64,000 nucleotides of DNA, taken from an uncultured Oxalobacteraceae bacterium (lineage in GTDB: Bacteria; Pseudomonadota; Gammaproteobacteria; Burkholderiales; Burkholderiaceae_D). Within the stretch, counting starts at the first letter, position 1. The number at the start of each line of letters is the position of its first letter. The translations under genes and the position numbers were made by a program. The stretch covers positions 94,298 to 158,297 of the forward strand of contig CAITOF010000006.1 in assembly GCA_903893945.1 (NCBI GenBank), given 5' to 3'. Positions 48,059 through 56,213 of the stretch are shown in pieces. The notes beneath the pieces were generated by a model. The model saw only the letters and a list, made by a program, of their open reading frames with translations. It had not been told where the DNA came from and ran no database searches.

Positions 48059-50095
48059 TTGGCTGAAAACTCACCTATCCCAAGCGCCCACGAGCCCCCT
48101 GCAGGGATTGATAAACATGACACTGAAATTGATCACTTATTCAGCGAGCGGGGTCAATTAGGTAACGCGGTAACCGGTTACCGACCCAGACTCGCGCAGA
48201 TTGAAATGGCAAAAGCCATTGCGCAAGCCATTGTTGGCCAGACGACACTAATTGCCGAGGCCGGTACCGGCACCGGAAAAACCTTTGCTTACCTGGCACC
48301 TGCGTTGTTGTGGGGCGGTAAGGTGATTGTTTCAACGGGCACAAAAAATTTGCAGGACCAGTTATTTTTTAAGGACATACCGGCAATTCGAACCGCGCTC
48401 GCAGCACCGGTCTCGGTGGCGCTGTTAAAAGGTCGCGCGAACTACGTGTGCCATTTTCATCTGGAGCGAACGCTGCAGAACGGCCGGTTGACGACCCGTG
48501 AAGACGTGGGTTATCTGCGCGATATTTCCCGGTTTATCAAAATGACGACCACCGGTGACAAGTCGGAATTATCCAACGTGCCCGAATCGGCACTGATCTG
48601 GAATCTGGTGACGTCCACCAAAGAAAATTGTCTCGGTTCGGAATGCCAGTATTACCAGGACTGTTTTGTCATGAAGGCGCGCAAGGAGGCACAGAAGGCC
48701 GACGTGGTGGTGGTCAACCATCATCTTTTTTTCGCCGATGTCGCCTTAAAGGACACGGGCATTGCCGAACTGCTTCCCTCGGCCAATACTGTCATTTTCG
48801 ATGAGGCTCACCAGTTGCCCGATACGGCGACCCTGTTTTTTGGTGAGACGGTGTCCACCTCGCAGATACTCGAGCTGTGTCGCGACGTGCTTGCCGAGGG
48901 CCTGTCGCATGCGCGGGATGGCGCCGAGTGGGCCAAGCTGGTGGTGCCGGTGGAAAAGGCAGCCCGTGACCTGCGCCTTTGTTTTCCACCTGAACAGGTA
49001 AAAATGTCGTTACCGCAGATTGCGCCATCCAGTGAATTTTTCCCGGCACTGGTGAACTTGATTGAAAAACTGCAGACCTTGCTGGACACCCTGGAAAAGC
49101 AGGCCGAACGCGCAGAAACCATCGACCTGTGCCGGCTTCGCGCCCTGGAATTGCTTGGGCAACTCAAATCGTGGGGCAAGGAAGCGCCGGCTGCCACGAC
49201 TACAAAAAATCTGAATGGCGAACCCGATGATCAGGAATGTGTTCTCTGGGTCGAAGCGTTTTCCAGTTCACTGCAATTGCATCGCACGCCGTTGTCGATT
49301 GCACCGATTTTTAACAAGCAGCGTGAAGATTCGGCACGCGCCTGGATTTTTACTTCGGCCACGCTGGCGGTCAAAAACGATTTTTCTCATTTCACTTCGC
49401 AAATGGGACTGCTGGACGAAAAAGCCGTGACCTGGCCCAGTCCGTTTGATTACGCCGGACAGGGACTGCTGTACATTCCATCCGGCATGCCCGAGCCGCG
49501 TTTTAATGGCTATACCGACGCCGTCGTCAATGCGGCCCTGCCGGTACTGATTGCATCGGGCGGGCGTGCTTTCCTGCTGTGCACGACCTTGCGGGCGGTC
49601 AAACAGAGTGCCGAGCGTCTGCGCGAAGCATTCGCGCAACGTCAGTTACCGTTTGCGCTTTTTGTACAGGGCGAGGCGGGGCGCACCGAGCTGCTCGAGC
49701 AGTTCAGAAAATCGGGCAATGGCATTCTGATCGGCAGCCAGAGTTTTTGGGAAGGGATCGATGTGCGCGGTGAAGCGCTGTCACTGGTCGTGATTGATAA
49801 ACTGCCGTTTGCACCGCCTGATGATCCGGTATTGTCCGCGCGCATCAATGTCATGGAGAAGGCGGGCAAAAACGGATTTGTCCATCACCAGTTACCGGAG
49901 GCGATCATCAATTTGAAGCAGGGCGCCGGGCGACTGATCCGCGATGAAACCGATCGCGGTGTATTGATGTTGTGTGACCCGCGCATACTTTCAAAGCCGT
50001 ATGGTGCGCGCGTCTGGCAGAGCCTGCCGCCTTTTTCGCGAACCCGTGAACTTAGCGTGGTGGAGGCATTCTTCAGGTCGCTGCCAGTCGTTTAA
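48059..50095 (+). CDS. DinG/YoaA-family ATP-dependent DNA helicase
   Basis: Superfamily 2 iron-sulfur helicase (XPD-like) of 678 residues. Walker A is AEAGTGTGKTFAYL near residue 70. An iron-sulfur cluster is indicated by four Cys, one in ANYVCHFHLE and three in ENCLGSECQYYQDC. The DEAH box is FDEAHQLPDTA. The C-terminal helicase half has IGSQSFWEGIDVRGEALSLVVIDKLPF and QGAGRLIRDETDRGVLMLCDPR. YoaA-type enzymes help repair stalled forks. The start is a TTG at 48059 with a weak ribosome-binding site; the N-terminal 45 residues look like variable extension, and no ATG lies closer. Confidence 0.92.
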   Translation: MAENSPIPSAHEPPAGIDKHDTEIDHLFSERGQLGNAVTGYRPRLAQIEMAKAIAQAIVGQTTLIAEAGTGTGKTFAYLAPALLWGGKVIVSTGTKNLQDQLFFKDIPAIRTALAAPVSVALLKGRANYVCHFHLERTLQNGRLTTREDVGYLRDISRFIKMTTTGDKSELSNVPESALIWNLVTSTKENCLGSECQYYQDCFVMKARKEAQKADVVVVNHHLFFADVALKDTGIAELLPSANTVIFDEAHQLPDTATLFFGETVSTSQILELCRDVLAEGLSHARDGAEWAKLVVPVEKAARDLRLCFPPEQVKMSLPQIAPSSEFFPALVNLIEKLQTLLDTLEKQAERAETIDLCRLRALELLGQLKSWGKEAPAATTTKNLNGEPDDQECVLWVEAFSSSLQLHRTPLSIAPIFNKQREDSARAWIFTSATLAVKNDFSHFTSQMGLLDEKAVTWPSPFDYAGQGLLYIPSGMPEPRFNGYTDAVVNAALPVLIASGGRAFLLCTTLRAVKQSAERLREAFAQRQLPFALFVQGEAGRTELLEQFRKSGNGILIGSQSFWEGIDVRGEALSLVVIDKLPFAPPDDPVLSARINVMEKAGKNGFVHHQLPEAIINLKQGAGRLIRDETDRGVLMLCDPRILSKPYGARVWQSLPPFSRTRELSVVEAFFRSLPVV

Positions 50096-50194
50096 AATGG
50101 TCAGGGCCCGCAGATAACAGCATGCGGTTGCCTGATTCTGGGCGACCCAGTTTCGGATGTAATCGGTATTATTAATGGTAGAGGAGGGTATGCA

Positions 50195-52270
50195 ATGACA
50201 GCGCAATATCAGCAGCAGGGTTCGGTGGCCGTGATCACCCTGGACAATCCGCCCGTCAACGGTATGAATCTTGAAACGCGTCTGGCCCTGGTCAACGGCG
50301 TGCAACGTGCCCTTGATGACACGGCCACCAGGGCGATAGTCATTACCGGGGCAGGGAAGGCGTTTTCGGGTGGTGCTGACATCAAGGAATTCAATACTCC
50401 GCAGGCACTGGCTGAACCCAACCTGCATACCGTCATCGATCTGATCGAGAATGCCGGCAAGCCTGTCATCGCAGCCATGCATCATGTCTGCATGGGCGGT
50501 GGACTGGAGTTGTCGCTGGGATGTCATTACCGGGTTGCCAGCCAGGGCTGTCAGGTGGCACTGCCTGAAGTCAAGCTCGGTTTATTGCCCGGAGCAGGGG
50601 GCACGCAACGCCTGCCGCGGGTCGTGGGACTTGAAATAGCGCTGAAAATGATTACCACCGGCACCCCGGAACTGGCCGGGAATTTATCACAGACCGCCCT
50701 GTTTGATGAAGTCGTTGACGGCGATGCCGTGGCTGCAGCAGTGGCGTTCGCCGGCAAAATTGCCGATGTCCGACCGTTGCCCAAAGTGCGCAACCGCCAG
50801 GTCAACCCTGCACAGGCGGAACAGATTTTGGCGGCAGCAAGGACACAGGCACAACGCGGATTTTTAAATGCGCCCCGACAATGTGTGGAAACGATTGCCG
50901 CCGCGGTCCGGCTACCGTTTGATGAAGGTCTGCAATTTGAGCGCAACTCATTTTACGAACTGGTGTTGAGCACCGAGTCCAAGGCGCTGCGTCACGCTTT
51001 TTTCGCGGAACGCGCCGCCAGTAAAATTCCGGATGTGCCAGCCAGTACACCGGTACGCAGCATTACAACGGCCGCCGTGATCGGCGCCGGTACCATGGGT
51101 GCGGGCATTGCCATGAATTTTGCCAATGCCGGTATTCCGGTGATGATCTCGGAGACAAGCGCCGCAGCGCTGGAAAAAGGTCTGGCCACCATCAGAAAAA
51201 ATTACCAGAATACCCGCGACAAGGGCAAGTTAAGTCCTGAACTGTGCGAAAAGCGCATCGGACTCATCAGCGGAACGCTGGACTATAACGGGATTGCCGC
51301 TGCCGATATGGTGGTCGAGGCGGTATTTGAAGATTTGAACGTCAAGCAGTCCGTGTTTGAGAAATTGGACGCGATCATGAAACCCGGGGCCATATTGGCA
51401 TCGAATACCTCGACTCTGGATCTGGACAGGATAGCTGCCTTTACAAAACGTCCCGGTGATGTCATCGGTACCCATTTTTTCAGTCCGGCCAATGTGATGA
51501 AATTACTGGAAATCGTGCGCGGTCAGGCCACCTCCAAAGACGTACTGGCCACCGTCATGGCATTATCGAAATCAATGAAAAAAATTGGTGTGGTATCGGG
51601 CGTCTGTGACGGTTTCATCGGCAATCGCATGCTCGAACAATATCTGAAACAGGCCGGTTTTCTGCTGGAAGAAGGGTGTCTGCCGGCACAGGTTGACAGC
51701 GCCGTTGAGAAATTGGGCTTCGCCATGGGCCCGTTCCGCATGAGTGACCTGGCAGGTAACGATATCAGCTATGCGATTCGCAAACGCCGTTATGCAGAAA
51801 GACCGGACGTGATCAATTCAAAAGTGGCCGATAAATTGTGTGAAATCGGTCGCTTTGGTCAGAAGACATCGGCTGGTTGGTATGATTACCAGAAAGGCGA
51901 GCGTACGGCGCTGCCCTCCGAACAGGTCAACCAGATGATCAAGGACCACTCCGCGCAGGTCGGCATAGAGCGGCGCACTATAGCGGACCAGGAAATCACC
52001 GAAAGGCTGATTTTTGCGTTAGTCAACGAAGGTGCGGCGATCTTGTCCGAGGGCATTGCGCAACGTGCGTCGGATATCGATATGGTGTACCTGAGCGGTT
52101 ATGGTTTCCCGCTGCATCTGGGCGGCCCGATGTTTTACGCGGACACCCTTGGTTTGCCTTATGTCGTCCAGGCAATAAAGCGCTACGCCACGGGTCACTA
52201 TGGATCGGTCTGGACAGTTACGCCGTTATTGAGCGAATTGGCGGACAAGGGGCTGACCTTCAATAAATGA
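50195..52270 (+). CDS. FadJ/FadB-like bifunctional enoyl-CoA hydratase/3-hydroxyacyl-CoA dehydrogenase
   Basis: Fatty-acid beta-oxidation enzyme of 691 residues. The N-terminal crotonase part (about 1-190) has the oxyanion-hole motifs ITGAGKAFSGGADIKEF and HHVCMGGGLELSLGCHYRVA, with catalytic Glu in LPEVKLGLLPGAGGTQRLPR. The NAD-binding dehydrogenase part (from about 285) starts AAVIGAGTMGAGIAMNFANAGI, and its signature GTHFFSPANVMKLLEIV precedes KIGVVSGVCDGFIGNRML. A second 3HCDH C-terminal domain closes the chain. The length fits the peroxisomal-type bifunctional group common in Burkholderiales. The GAGGAGGG ribosome-binding site is strong. No thiolase partner is adjacent. Confidence 0.93.
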   Translation: MTAQYQQQGSVAVITLDNPPVNGMNLETRLALVNGVQRALDDTATRAIVITGAGKAFSGGADIKEFNTPQALAEPNLHTVIDLIENAGKPVIAAMHHVCMGGGLELSLGCHYRVASQGCQVALPEVKLGLLPGAGGTQRLPRVVGLEIALKMITTGTPELAGNLSQTALFDEVVDGDAVAAAVAFAGKIADVRPLPKVRNRQVNPAQAEQILAAARTQAQRGFLNAPRQCVETIAAAVRLPFDEGLQFERNSFYELVLSTESKALRHAFFAERAASKIPDVPASTPVRSITTAAVIGAGTMGAGIAMNFANAGIPVMISETSAAALEKGLATIRKNYQNTRDKGKLSPELCEKRIGLISGTLDYNGIAAADMVVEAVFEDLNVKQSVFEKLDAIMKPGAILASNTSTLDLDRIAAFTKRPGDVIGTHFFSPANVMKLLEIVRGQATSKDVLATVMALSKSMKKIGVVSGVCDGFIGNRMLEQYLKQAGFLLEEGCLPAQVDSAVEKLGFAMGPFRMSDLAGNDISYAIRKRRYAERPDVINSKVADKLCEIGRFGQKTSAGWYDYQKGERTALPSEQVNQMIKDHSAQVGIERRTIADQEITERLIFALVNEGAAILSEGIAQRASDIDMVYLSGYGFPLHLGGPMFYADTLGLPYVVQAIKRYATGHYGSVWTVTPLLSELADKGLTFNK

Positions 52271-52347
52271 CTTATTTATTAACCTAATTGCCCATTTGTT
52301 ATCTAATTGATGACGCATTAGCACTAGCGGCAAGGTCAATATCTGGC

Positions 52348-52353
52348 TATAAT
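52348..52353 (+). promoter_or_regulatory. -10 box of the tRNA-Ser gene
   Basis: A consensus TATAAT lies 9 bases before the tRNA and is followed by the GC-rich stretch GGCGGGC, the kind of discriminator found in stringently controlled tRNA and rRNA promoters. No good -35 box is visible 17 bases upstream. Confidence 0.6.
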
Positions 52354-52362
52354 GGCGGGCTT

Positions 52363-52452
52363 GGAAGGTTGGCCGAGCGGTTTAAGGCACTAGTCTTGAA
52401 AACTAGCGAGGGTTTAAAGCCTCCGTGAGTTCGAATCTCACACCTTCCGCCA
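52363..52452 (+). tRNA. tRNA-Ser (anticodon TGA)
   Basis: A 90-base type II tRNA with the CCA end encoded. The acceptor arm pairs GGAAGGT with ACCTTCC, followed by discriminator G and CCA. The D-loop region GGCCGAGCGGTTTAAGGC is typical for tRNA-Ser. The anticodon arm CTAGT-CTTGAAAA-CTAG presents TGA, reading UCA and UCG codons. A long variable arm (AGGGTTTAAAGCCT) and the T arm GTGAGTTCGAATCTCAC follow. It stands between a core gene and a visibly accessory region. Confidence 0.97.
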
Positions 52453-52461
52453 GATACTACG

Positions 52462-52488
52462 AAAAGCCTCGCTCTTGCGGGGCTTTTT
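52462..52488 (+). terminator. rho-independent terminator after tRNA-Ser
   Basis: The stem AAAAGCCTCGC / GCGGGGCTTTTT, with one G-T pair and a TCTT loop, starts 9 bases after the tRNA and ends in T5. The 212 bases that follow, to 52700, hold no gene I can support. Confidence 0.9.
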
Positions 52489-52700
52489 GATTTCTGCAAG
52501 GATGTTGCAAGGATAACCGGGATGATCGAGAATGGGAAAATCTGATGTCGCGGTTGTGCAGTGCATTAATCAAACTCGACTGCCAGTAGTCGACACACGG
52601 CTGACAAGAAGCATGCACTTTCGATTTGCATGATTTCTGTCGGTATGCGTATTGCGACGTTTCAGATTGGGATGGATCACAACATTGAAGGATTGATTGG

Positions 52701-53147
52701 ATGATTGTCACCCTTGTCGTTGTTCAGTTGATTTTACTCATTTACCACCAAGTCACGACCTGGTTCGATTTCTTTCCATTCAATGGCGCACGCAACTATA
52801 CGGTTAAAGAAAAGTGCCTGGAGGCTGGGTCAAATTGCATATTAATGTCACTTGCTCCAATTGGATACATTTTTAAAATTGCTGATCTGGTCATTTATGG
52901 CGCGTACTATTATTGGATACTGTTCGCCATTGAGGTACTTACCTGGTGGGTACCCTATTTCTTCAAGCCATCGAAAAAATGGGCTGAAGTTCACGAGAGA
53001 CTTCACGGTGAGACGATAATGTTCCTTCCACATAGAGGCAACAATCCGGCTCCAAATCTCGAGCATACGATTCTGCATGGTTGGACCCTGGTGACGGCAT
53101 TACTCACAACGTATTGCTACCTTAAGGTGACGCTACCAACTGGATGA
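52701..53147 (+). CDS. small membrane protein, function unknown
   Basis: I do not recognise a family for this 148-residue product. It has a hydrophobic N-terminus (MIVTLVVVQLILLIYHQV), a central hydrophobic pair (ILMSLAPIGYIFKIADLVIYGAYYYWILFAIEVLTWWV written over about 47-85) and a weaker one near the end (ILHGWTLVTALLTTYCYLKV), so about four membrane passes. The loop before the last helix holds HERLHGETIMFLPHR, a His-rich polar stretch. A GAAGGATTG ribosome-binding region precedes the ATG. It is the first gene after the tRNA. Confidence 0.75.
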   Translation: MIVTLVVVQLILLIYHQVTTWFDFFPFNGARNYTVKEKCLEAGSNCILMSLAPIGYIFKIADLVIYGAYYYWILFAIEVLTWWVPYFFKPSKKWAEVHERLHGETIMFLPHRGNNPAPNLEHTILHGWTLVTALLTTYCYLKVTLPTG

Positions 53148-53221
53148 AAATTGTTGTAGGGTGGGATCCGGCGCATTGCTGCCTTTGCCCCTATGCTTCA
53201 AATTCGCTGAAAAGAGATTTT

Positions 53222-53692
53222 ATGGATATACAAATACAATCAATTGGTGTCGTAACTGCAATTCGGCCACATGCTGAAGATGATTTTTGGGGCGGCGAGG
53301 AATCTTGCATAACGCTATCAGATCAATTCGAGCCAGAAGCACTATTGGGATTGTCCGAGTTTTCCCATATTGAGGTAATTTTTCTGTTCCATGAAGTTGA
53401 CCCTGCAAAGATTGTTTTCGGTGCGCGTCACCCTCGCAATAATCTGGAGTGGCCAAGAGTTGGAATTTTTGCTCAAAGGGGCAAAAATAGACCCAATCGA
53501 ATTGGAAGCACTATTTGTCGCCTGAATCGGGTAAGTGGCAATCAATTATTTGTTGCCGAACTTGATGCTATCAATGGGACGCCAATCATTGACATTAAGC
53601 CGGTAATGTCCGAATTTTTGCCGCGTCAAGAAATCAGCCAGCCAAAGTGGTCGCATGAAATTATGAATGCATACTGGCTGAAAAAGTCCTGA
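53222..53692 (+). CDS. TsaA/TrmO-like protein (UPF0066)
   Basis: Relative of TrmO, the SAM-dependent enzyme that N6-methylates t6A37 in tRNA-Thr. I choose the ATG at 53222 (MDIQIQSIGVVTAIRPHAEDDFWGG) because the family begins at that strand; an in-frame start at 53144 adds 26 unlike residues. The 156 residues keep the core SEFSHIEVIFLFHEVD, FGARHPRNNLEWPRVGIFAQRGKNRPNRIGSTICRL with the GxFxxRxxxRPNxIG signature, and ELDAINGTPIIDIKPVM. The C-terminal domain of full-length TrmO is missing, so this belongs to the short group of uncertain substrate. Confidence 0.87.
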   Translation: MDIQIQSIGVVTAIRPHAEDDFWGGEESCITLSDQFEPEALLGLSEFSHIEVIFLFHEVDPAKIVFGARHPRNNLEWPRVGIFAQRGKNRPNRIGSTICRLNRVSGNQLFVAELDAINGTPIIDIKPVMSEFLPRQEISQPKWSHEIMNAYWLKKS

Positions 53693-53800
53693 TGTCAGGA
53701 AAAGTGGGGGTCAGCATTCGGTACATTGCGGTCAGTGATAGAATCTATAGGAATTGCTGTTATAACTTTTTGAGTGCAACTTTCGGAAGGAGAATCGCCA

Positions 53801-54247
53801 ATGCCAACTGGTACTGTTCAATTTCATCGAGTACTTCGGGCTCCGCCGGAGCGCGTCTACAGGGCGTTTTTAGATCCGCAGGCAATGGCAAAGTGGCTGC
53901 CGCCATACGGTTTTACATGCAAGGTTCACCACATGGATGCGCAAGTTGGTGGCACATTTCGGATGTCCTTTACCAATTTCACAAACGGAAACGAGCACTC
54001 TTTTGGCGGAGAGTATCTCGAACTTCTTCCAAACGAGCGAATTAGCTACACGGATAAATTTGACGACCCAAACTTGCCAGGCGATATTCGGGTGACTGTG
54101 GTATTCAGGCAGGTGCTTAGTGGTACCGAAATCAATGTGACGCAGGCCGGGTTGCCGGAAGCAATTCCGGTTGAGATGTGTTACCTGGGTTGGCAGGAGT
54201 CTCTTGCCCAACTTGCCAACTTAGTCGAACCTGAAATTGCGAACTAA
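53801..54247 (+). CDS. SRPBCC (AHSA1-like) domain protein
   Basis: A 148-residue helix-grip protein of the activator-of-Hsp90-like group. I take the ATG at 53801 because GGAAGGAG lies just before it. The family start FHRVLRAPPERVYRAFLDPQAMAKWLPPYGFTCKV (about residues 7-41), the middle GGTFRMSFTNF and GGEYLELLPNERISYTDKFD, and the end PVEMCYLGWQESLAQLANLVE are typical. Members bind hydrophobic ligands; no specific role is assigned. Confidence 0.88.
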   Translation: MPTGTVQFHRVLRAPPERVYRAFLDPQAMAKWLPPYGFTCKVHHMDAQVGGTFRMSFTNFTNGNEHSFGGEYLELLPNERISYTDKFDDPNLPGDIRVTVVFRQVLSGTEINVTQAGLPEAIPVEMCYLGWQESLAQLANLVEPEIAN

Positions 54248-54360
54248 TGCGATAGTAGGCCGGAACGTTGTAAGTCGGTGTAACGTCGAATCTCATTCAA
54301 CGTATTTGGCAACATCGGTAAGGTAGTGTCGACAGGTTTCTCATTGACTATTCAGTGAAA

Positions 54361-54477
54361 GCACCAGTCTGGCATGAAATGCACGCCACCATGGAATCAG
54401 CGATCAGGCGTGAAAAAGCATTGAACAAATGGAATAGAGTCTGGAAGTTGAATTTGATTGAAGAAAGAAATCCGTAA
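54361..54477 (+). pseudogene. remnant of a GIY-YIG endonuclease-like gene
   Basis: One frame gives a C-terminal piece of a UPF0213-type GIY-YIG protein: WHEMHATMESAIRREKALNKW, then NRVWKLNLIEERNP, ending at TAA 54475-54477, with WFDL and a second stop just beyond. The catalytic GIY-YIG N-terminal half is absent upstream. This is a decayed fragment inside the 458-base gap 54248-54705. Confidence 0.7.
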
Positions 54478-54582
54478 TGGTTTGATTTGTGACCCGAAAT
54501 TAATGGAGACATGGAGTATTTGAAACCAATAATTTCTGCTTCGAATCATGAAAGATAACAATGCAAAGGCGCTCGCGCGCCA

Positions 54583-54612
54583 CCGGATTCCGCCTACGCG
54601 GGAATGACGGGC
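54583..54612 (+). repeat. REP-like palindromic element, copy 1
   Basis: Contains CCGCCTACGCGGGAATGACG. The CCGC-GCGGG arms can form a short hairpin. The element is like the intergenic palindromes common in Burkholderiales and related genomes. A second copy lies at 55184-55213 in the same orientation. Confidence 0.65.
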
Positions 54613-54705
54613 CAGCGAGCTCGAATCTGAATGGCCGGTGTGTGTATCCTCGGCCGGCAGCTCAGGGCACAGAGCATGCGTTCGCGGAGGTGTGCAGTCT
54701 CGATG

Positions 54706-55107
54706 CTAATCCGGGGATTTCCCGCGCCGAAAGTACCAGTAAAGGCCCCCGGCTATTGCACCGAAAATTAAACCAAGAGGACCTGTAATGAAAATTCCCA
54801 GGAGCGGACCTTGATTGGATTCTGGACTAACAATAAGTGGTCCCAAAAAGCCGCCCACGAAACCCACTCCGCCAATTGCCAAACTTCCTGTCAGCATGGC
54901 TTTTACCAATTCAGTGGACAAGAAACCGGTCACCCGCCAGACCCAATACGACACGCCAATCGCTATCACCAGGGATGGCACTATGCCGGTGCGATGTGGC
55001 ATTCCCTGGGGGATTACGAACGGAATTATTAACAACCAGAGTGCTGCAAAATAAGCTGTCGCGCAGACCAAAATCGTTACAAATCCACGAAATATATAAA
55101 CCATCAT
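54706..55107 (-). CDS. small integral membrane protein, function unknown
   Basis: The 133-residue product has about four hydrophobic helices (VTILVCATAYFAALWLLIIPFVI; IVPSLVIAIGVSYWVWRVTGF; AMLTGSLAIGGVGFVGGFLG; LGIFITGPLGLIFGAIAGGLYWYF) and a short basic C-terminus. The GGAG ribosome-binding site before ATGATG is good. It is flanked on both sides by REP-like palindromes and has no operon partner. No family is recognised. Confidence 0.75.
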   Translation of the reverse strand: MMVYIFRGFVTILVCATAYFAALWLLIIPFVIPQGMPHRTGIVPSLVIAIGVSYWVWRVTGFLSTELVKAMLTGSLAIGGVGFVGGFLGPLIVSPESNQGPLLGIFITGPLGLIFGAIAGGLYWYFRRGKSPD

Positions 55108-55183
55108 TGTTCTCCGAAATCGATCAAATTTTTAAAAACCGGACCAGGATGTATTTGACTGCCATGTGCCGGTAGTGCCCCGT

Positions 55184-55213
55184 CGGTTTCCCGCCTTGCG
55201 GGAATGACGCCTG
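55184..55213 (+). repeat. REP-like palindromic element, copy 2
   Basis: Contains CCCGCCTTGCGGGAATGACG, matching copy 1 at 54583-54612 in the palindrome and its GAATGACG flank. The two copies bracket the membrane-protein gene at 54706-55107. The rest of 55108-55319 holds nothing else I can name. Confidence 0.65.
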
Positions 55214-55319
55214 TCCGGGCATCAGTTCTAAAATGGCAACTTACAGGAGATCATAAGCGTAAAGACTGTTTGTAAATGCTAAATTTTGAACCCCAGGGTG
55301 ATTCGACCCAGCTAAACAT

Positions 55320-56213
55320 TCAATTATCTAATCGTATTTCCACGCGCCTGTTTAATGCCAGTGTGGCTGGATCGTCACCTTCAAGCAAAGGTTCTTTGCT
55401 TCCATGGCCTTCAATGCGAATCCGAGTCGAATATTCGGGTAAGGTTTTCCTTAATTCGTCCGCAAGTGTCTGAGCGCGTTGTTCAGAAAGTTTTTGATTG
55501 TAAGTGTCCGTGCCGCGAATATCTGTATGACCGATAACAGTAATGTTTCCTTCAGGTGTGACAAGCTGCAGTGCTTTTGCCAAGCGTAGTGCTTGGTCAT
55601 GTCCTTCCCGGGTTAAGTACGCGCTGTCGGTATCAAACTGGATACGTAAGTCGATGCTTGGGACGACTTTAACTGCCCGGAGAGACGTGTGCGCCATTGT
55701 CTGCTCCGATCTCAATAACGAGGCGAGTTCTTCGGGATGGGCGTCTGCCCAGTCCTGTTTTGCCAGCATTGTTGCCACAGCGTTGAACCAATCGGGTGCG
55801 GGTTGGTTTTCTTGCTGTTTGCGTAACAGGAATAGCTGGATCGCGCCATTACCCATAACCCGGGCAGTAAACGGATCCTGTTTGGCCAACCCGATTTCCG
55901 ACATGCGTCCTAATGAACTGGCTACAGCCAGCAAACTACCATCGCTGGCCTCGATAGCCTTGTTATAAAAAAACATCGCTTCATCAAACCTGTCCTGCTG
56001 TTGGTAAGCAAGGGCAAGCCGATATTGGAAATTGAAATCAGGGCATTCGCGCGCAGCAATCTCCAATGCGCGCGTGCGACTGAAAAGGTCCGGGGCGGTT
56101 CGCGCAGCGCGGTCCAAATCAGCCTTGTTCTGGCAATCAGCACTGGCGGTCGTGACAAGGCAAAGGGTAATTATTGCCGCGCTTAGAATGTTAGTTAATT
56201 GGATGTGGGGCAT
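55320..56213 (-). CDS. exported TPR-OmpA family protein
   Basis: Periplasmic or outer-membrane-facing protein of 297 residues. A signal peptide covers 1-26 (ILSAAIITLCLVTTASA). A helical part with a tetratricopeptide-like unit (FNFQYRLALAYQQQDRFDEAMFFYNKAIEA) follows at about 60-90. The C-terminal OmpA domain at about 185-297 has LRIQFDTDSAYLTREGHDQALRLAKAL, the peptidoglycan-binding pattern TVIGHTDIRGTDTYNQKLSEQRAQTLADEL and the end NRRVEIRL. It is the last gene of the cyclase-caspase operon; its start lies 19 bases inside the caspase gene, so it is translationally coupled. It probably anchors the system to peptidoglycan. Confidence 0.88.
   Translation of the reverse strand: MPHIQLTNILSAAIITLCLVTTASADCQNKADLDRAARTAPDLFSRTRALEIAARECPDFNFQYRLALAYQQQDRFDEAMFFYNKAIEASDGSLLAVASSLGRMSEIGLAKQDPFTARVMGNGAIQLFLLRKQQENQPAPDWFNAVATMLAKQDWADAHPEELASLLRSEQTMAHTSLRAVKVVPSIDLRIQFDTDSAYLTREGHDQALRLAKALQLVTPEGNITVIGHTDIRGTDTYNQKLSEQRAQTLADELRKTLPEYSTRIRIEGHGSKEPLLEGDDPATLALNRRVEIRLDN

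Larger units (their letters stand above)
54248..54705. other. gene-poor gap with decay products
   Basis: Between the SRPBCC gene and the minus-strand membrane-protein gene I find only the GIY-YIG remnant and one REP-like palindrome at 54583-54612. The rest shows no conserved reading frame and looks like degraded accessory DNA. Confidence 0.6.

Noticed and set aside
52457..52711. Minus-strand frame after tRNA-Ser
   Set aside because: It covers the tRNA terminator and the start of the next gene and has no family-like sequence.
54272..54300. Partial copy of the tRNA-Ser T arm as an att site
   Set aside because: Only about ten bases (TCGAATCTCA) match, which is too short to distinguish from chance.
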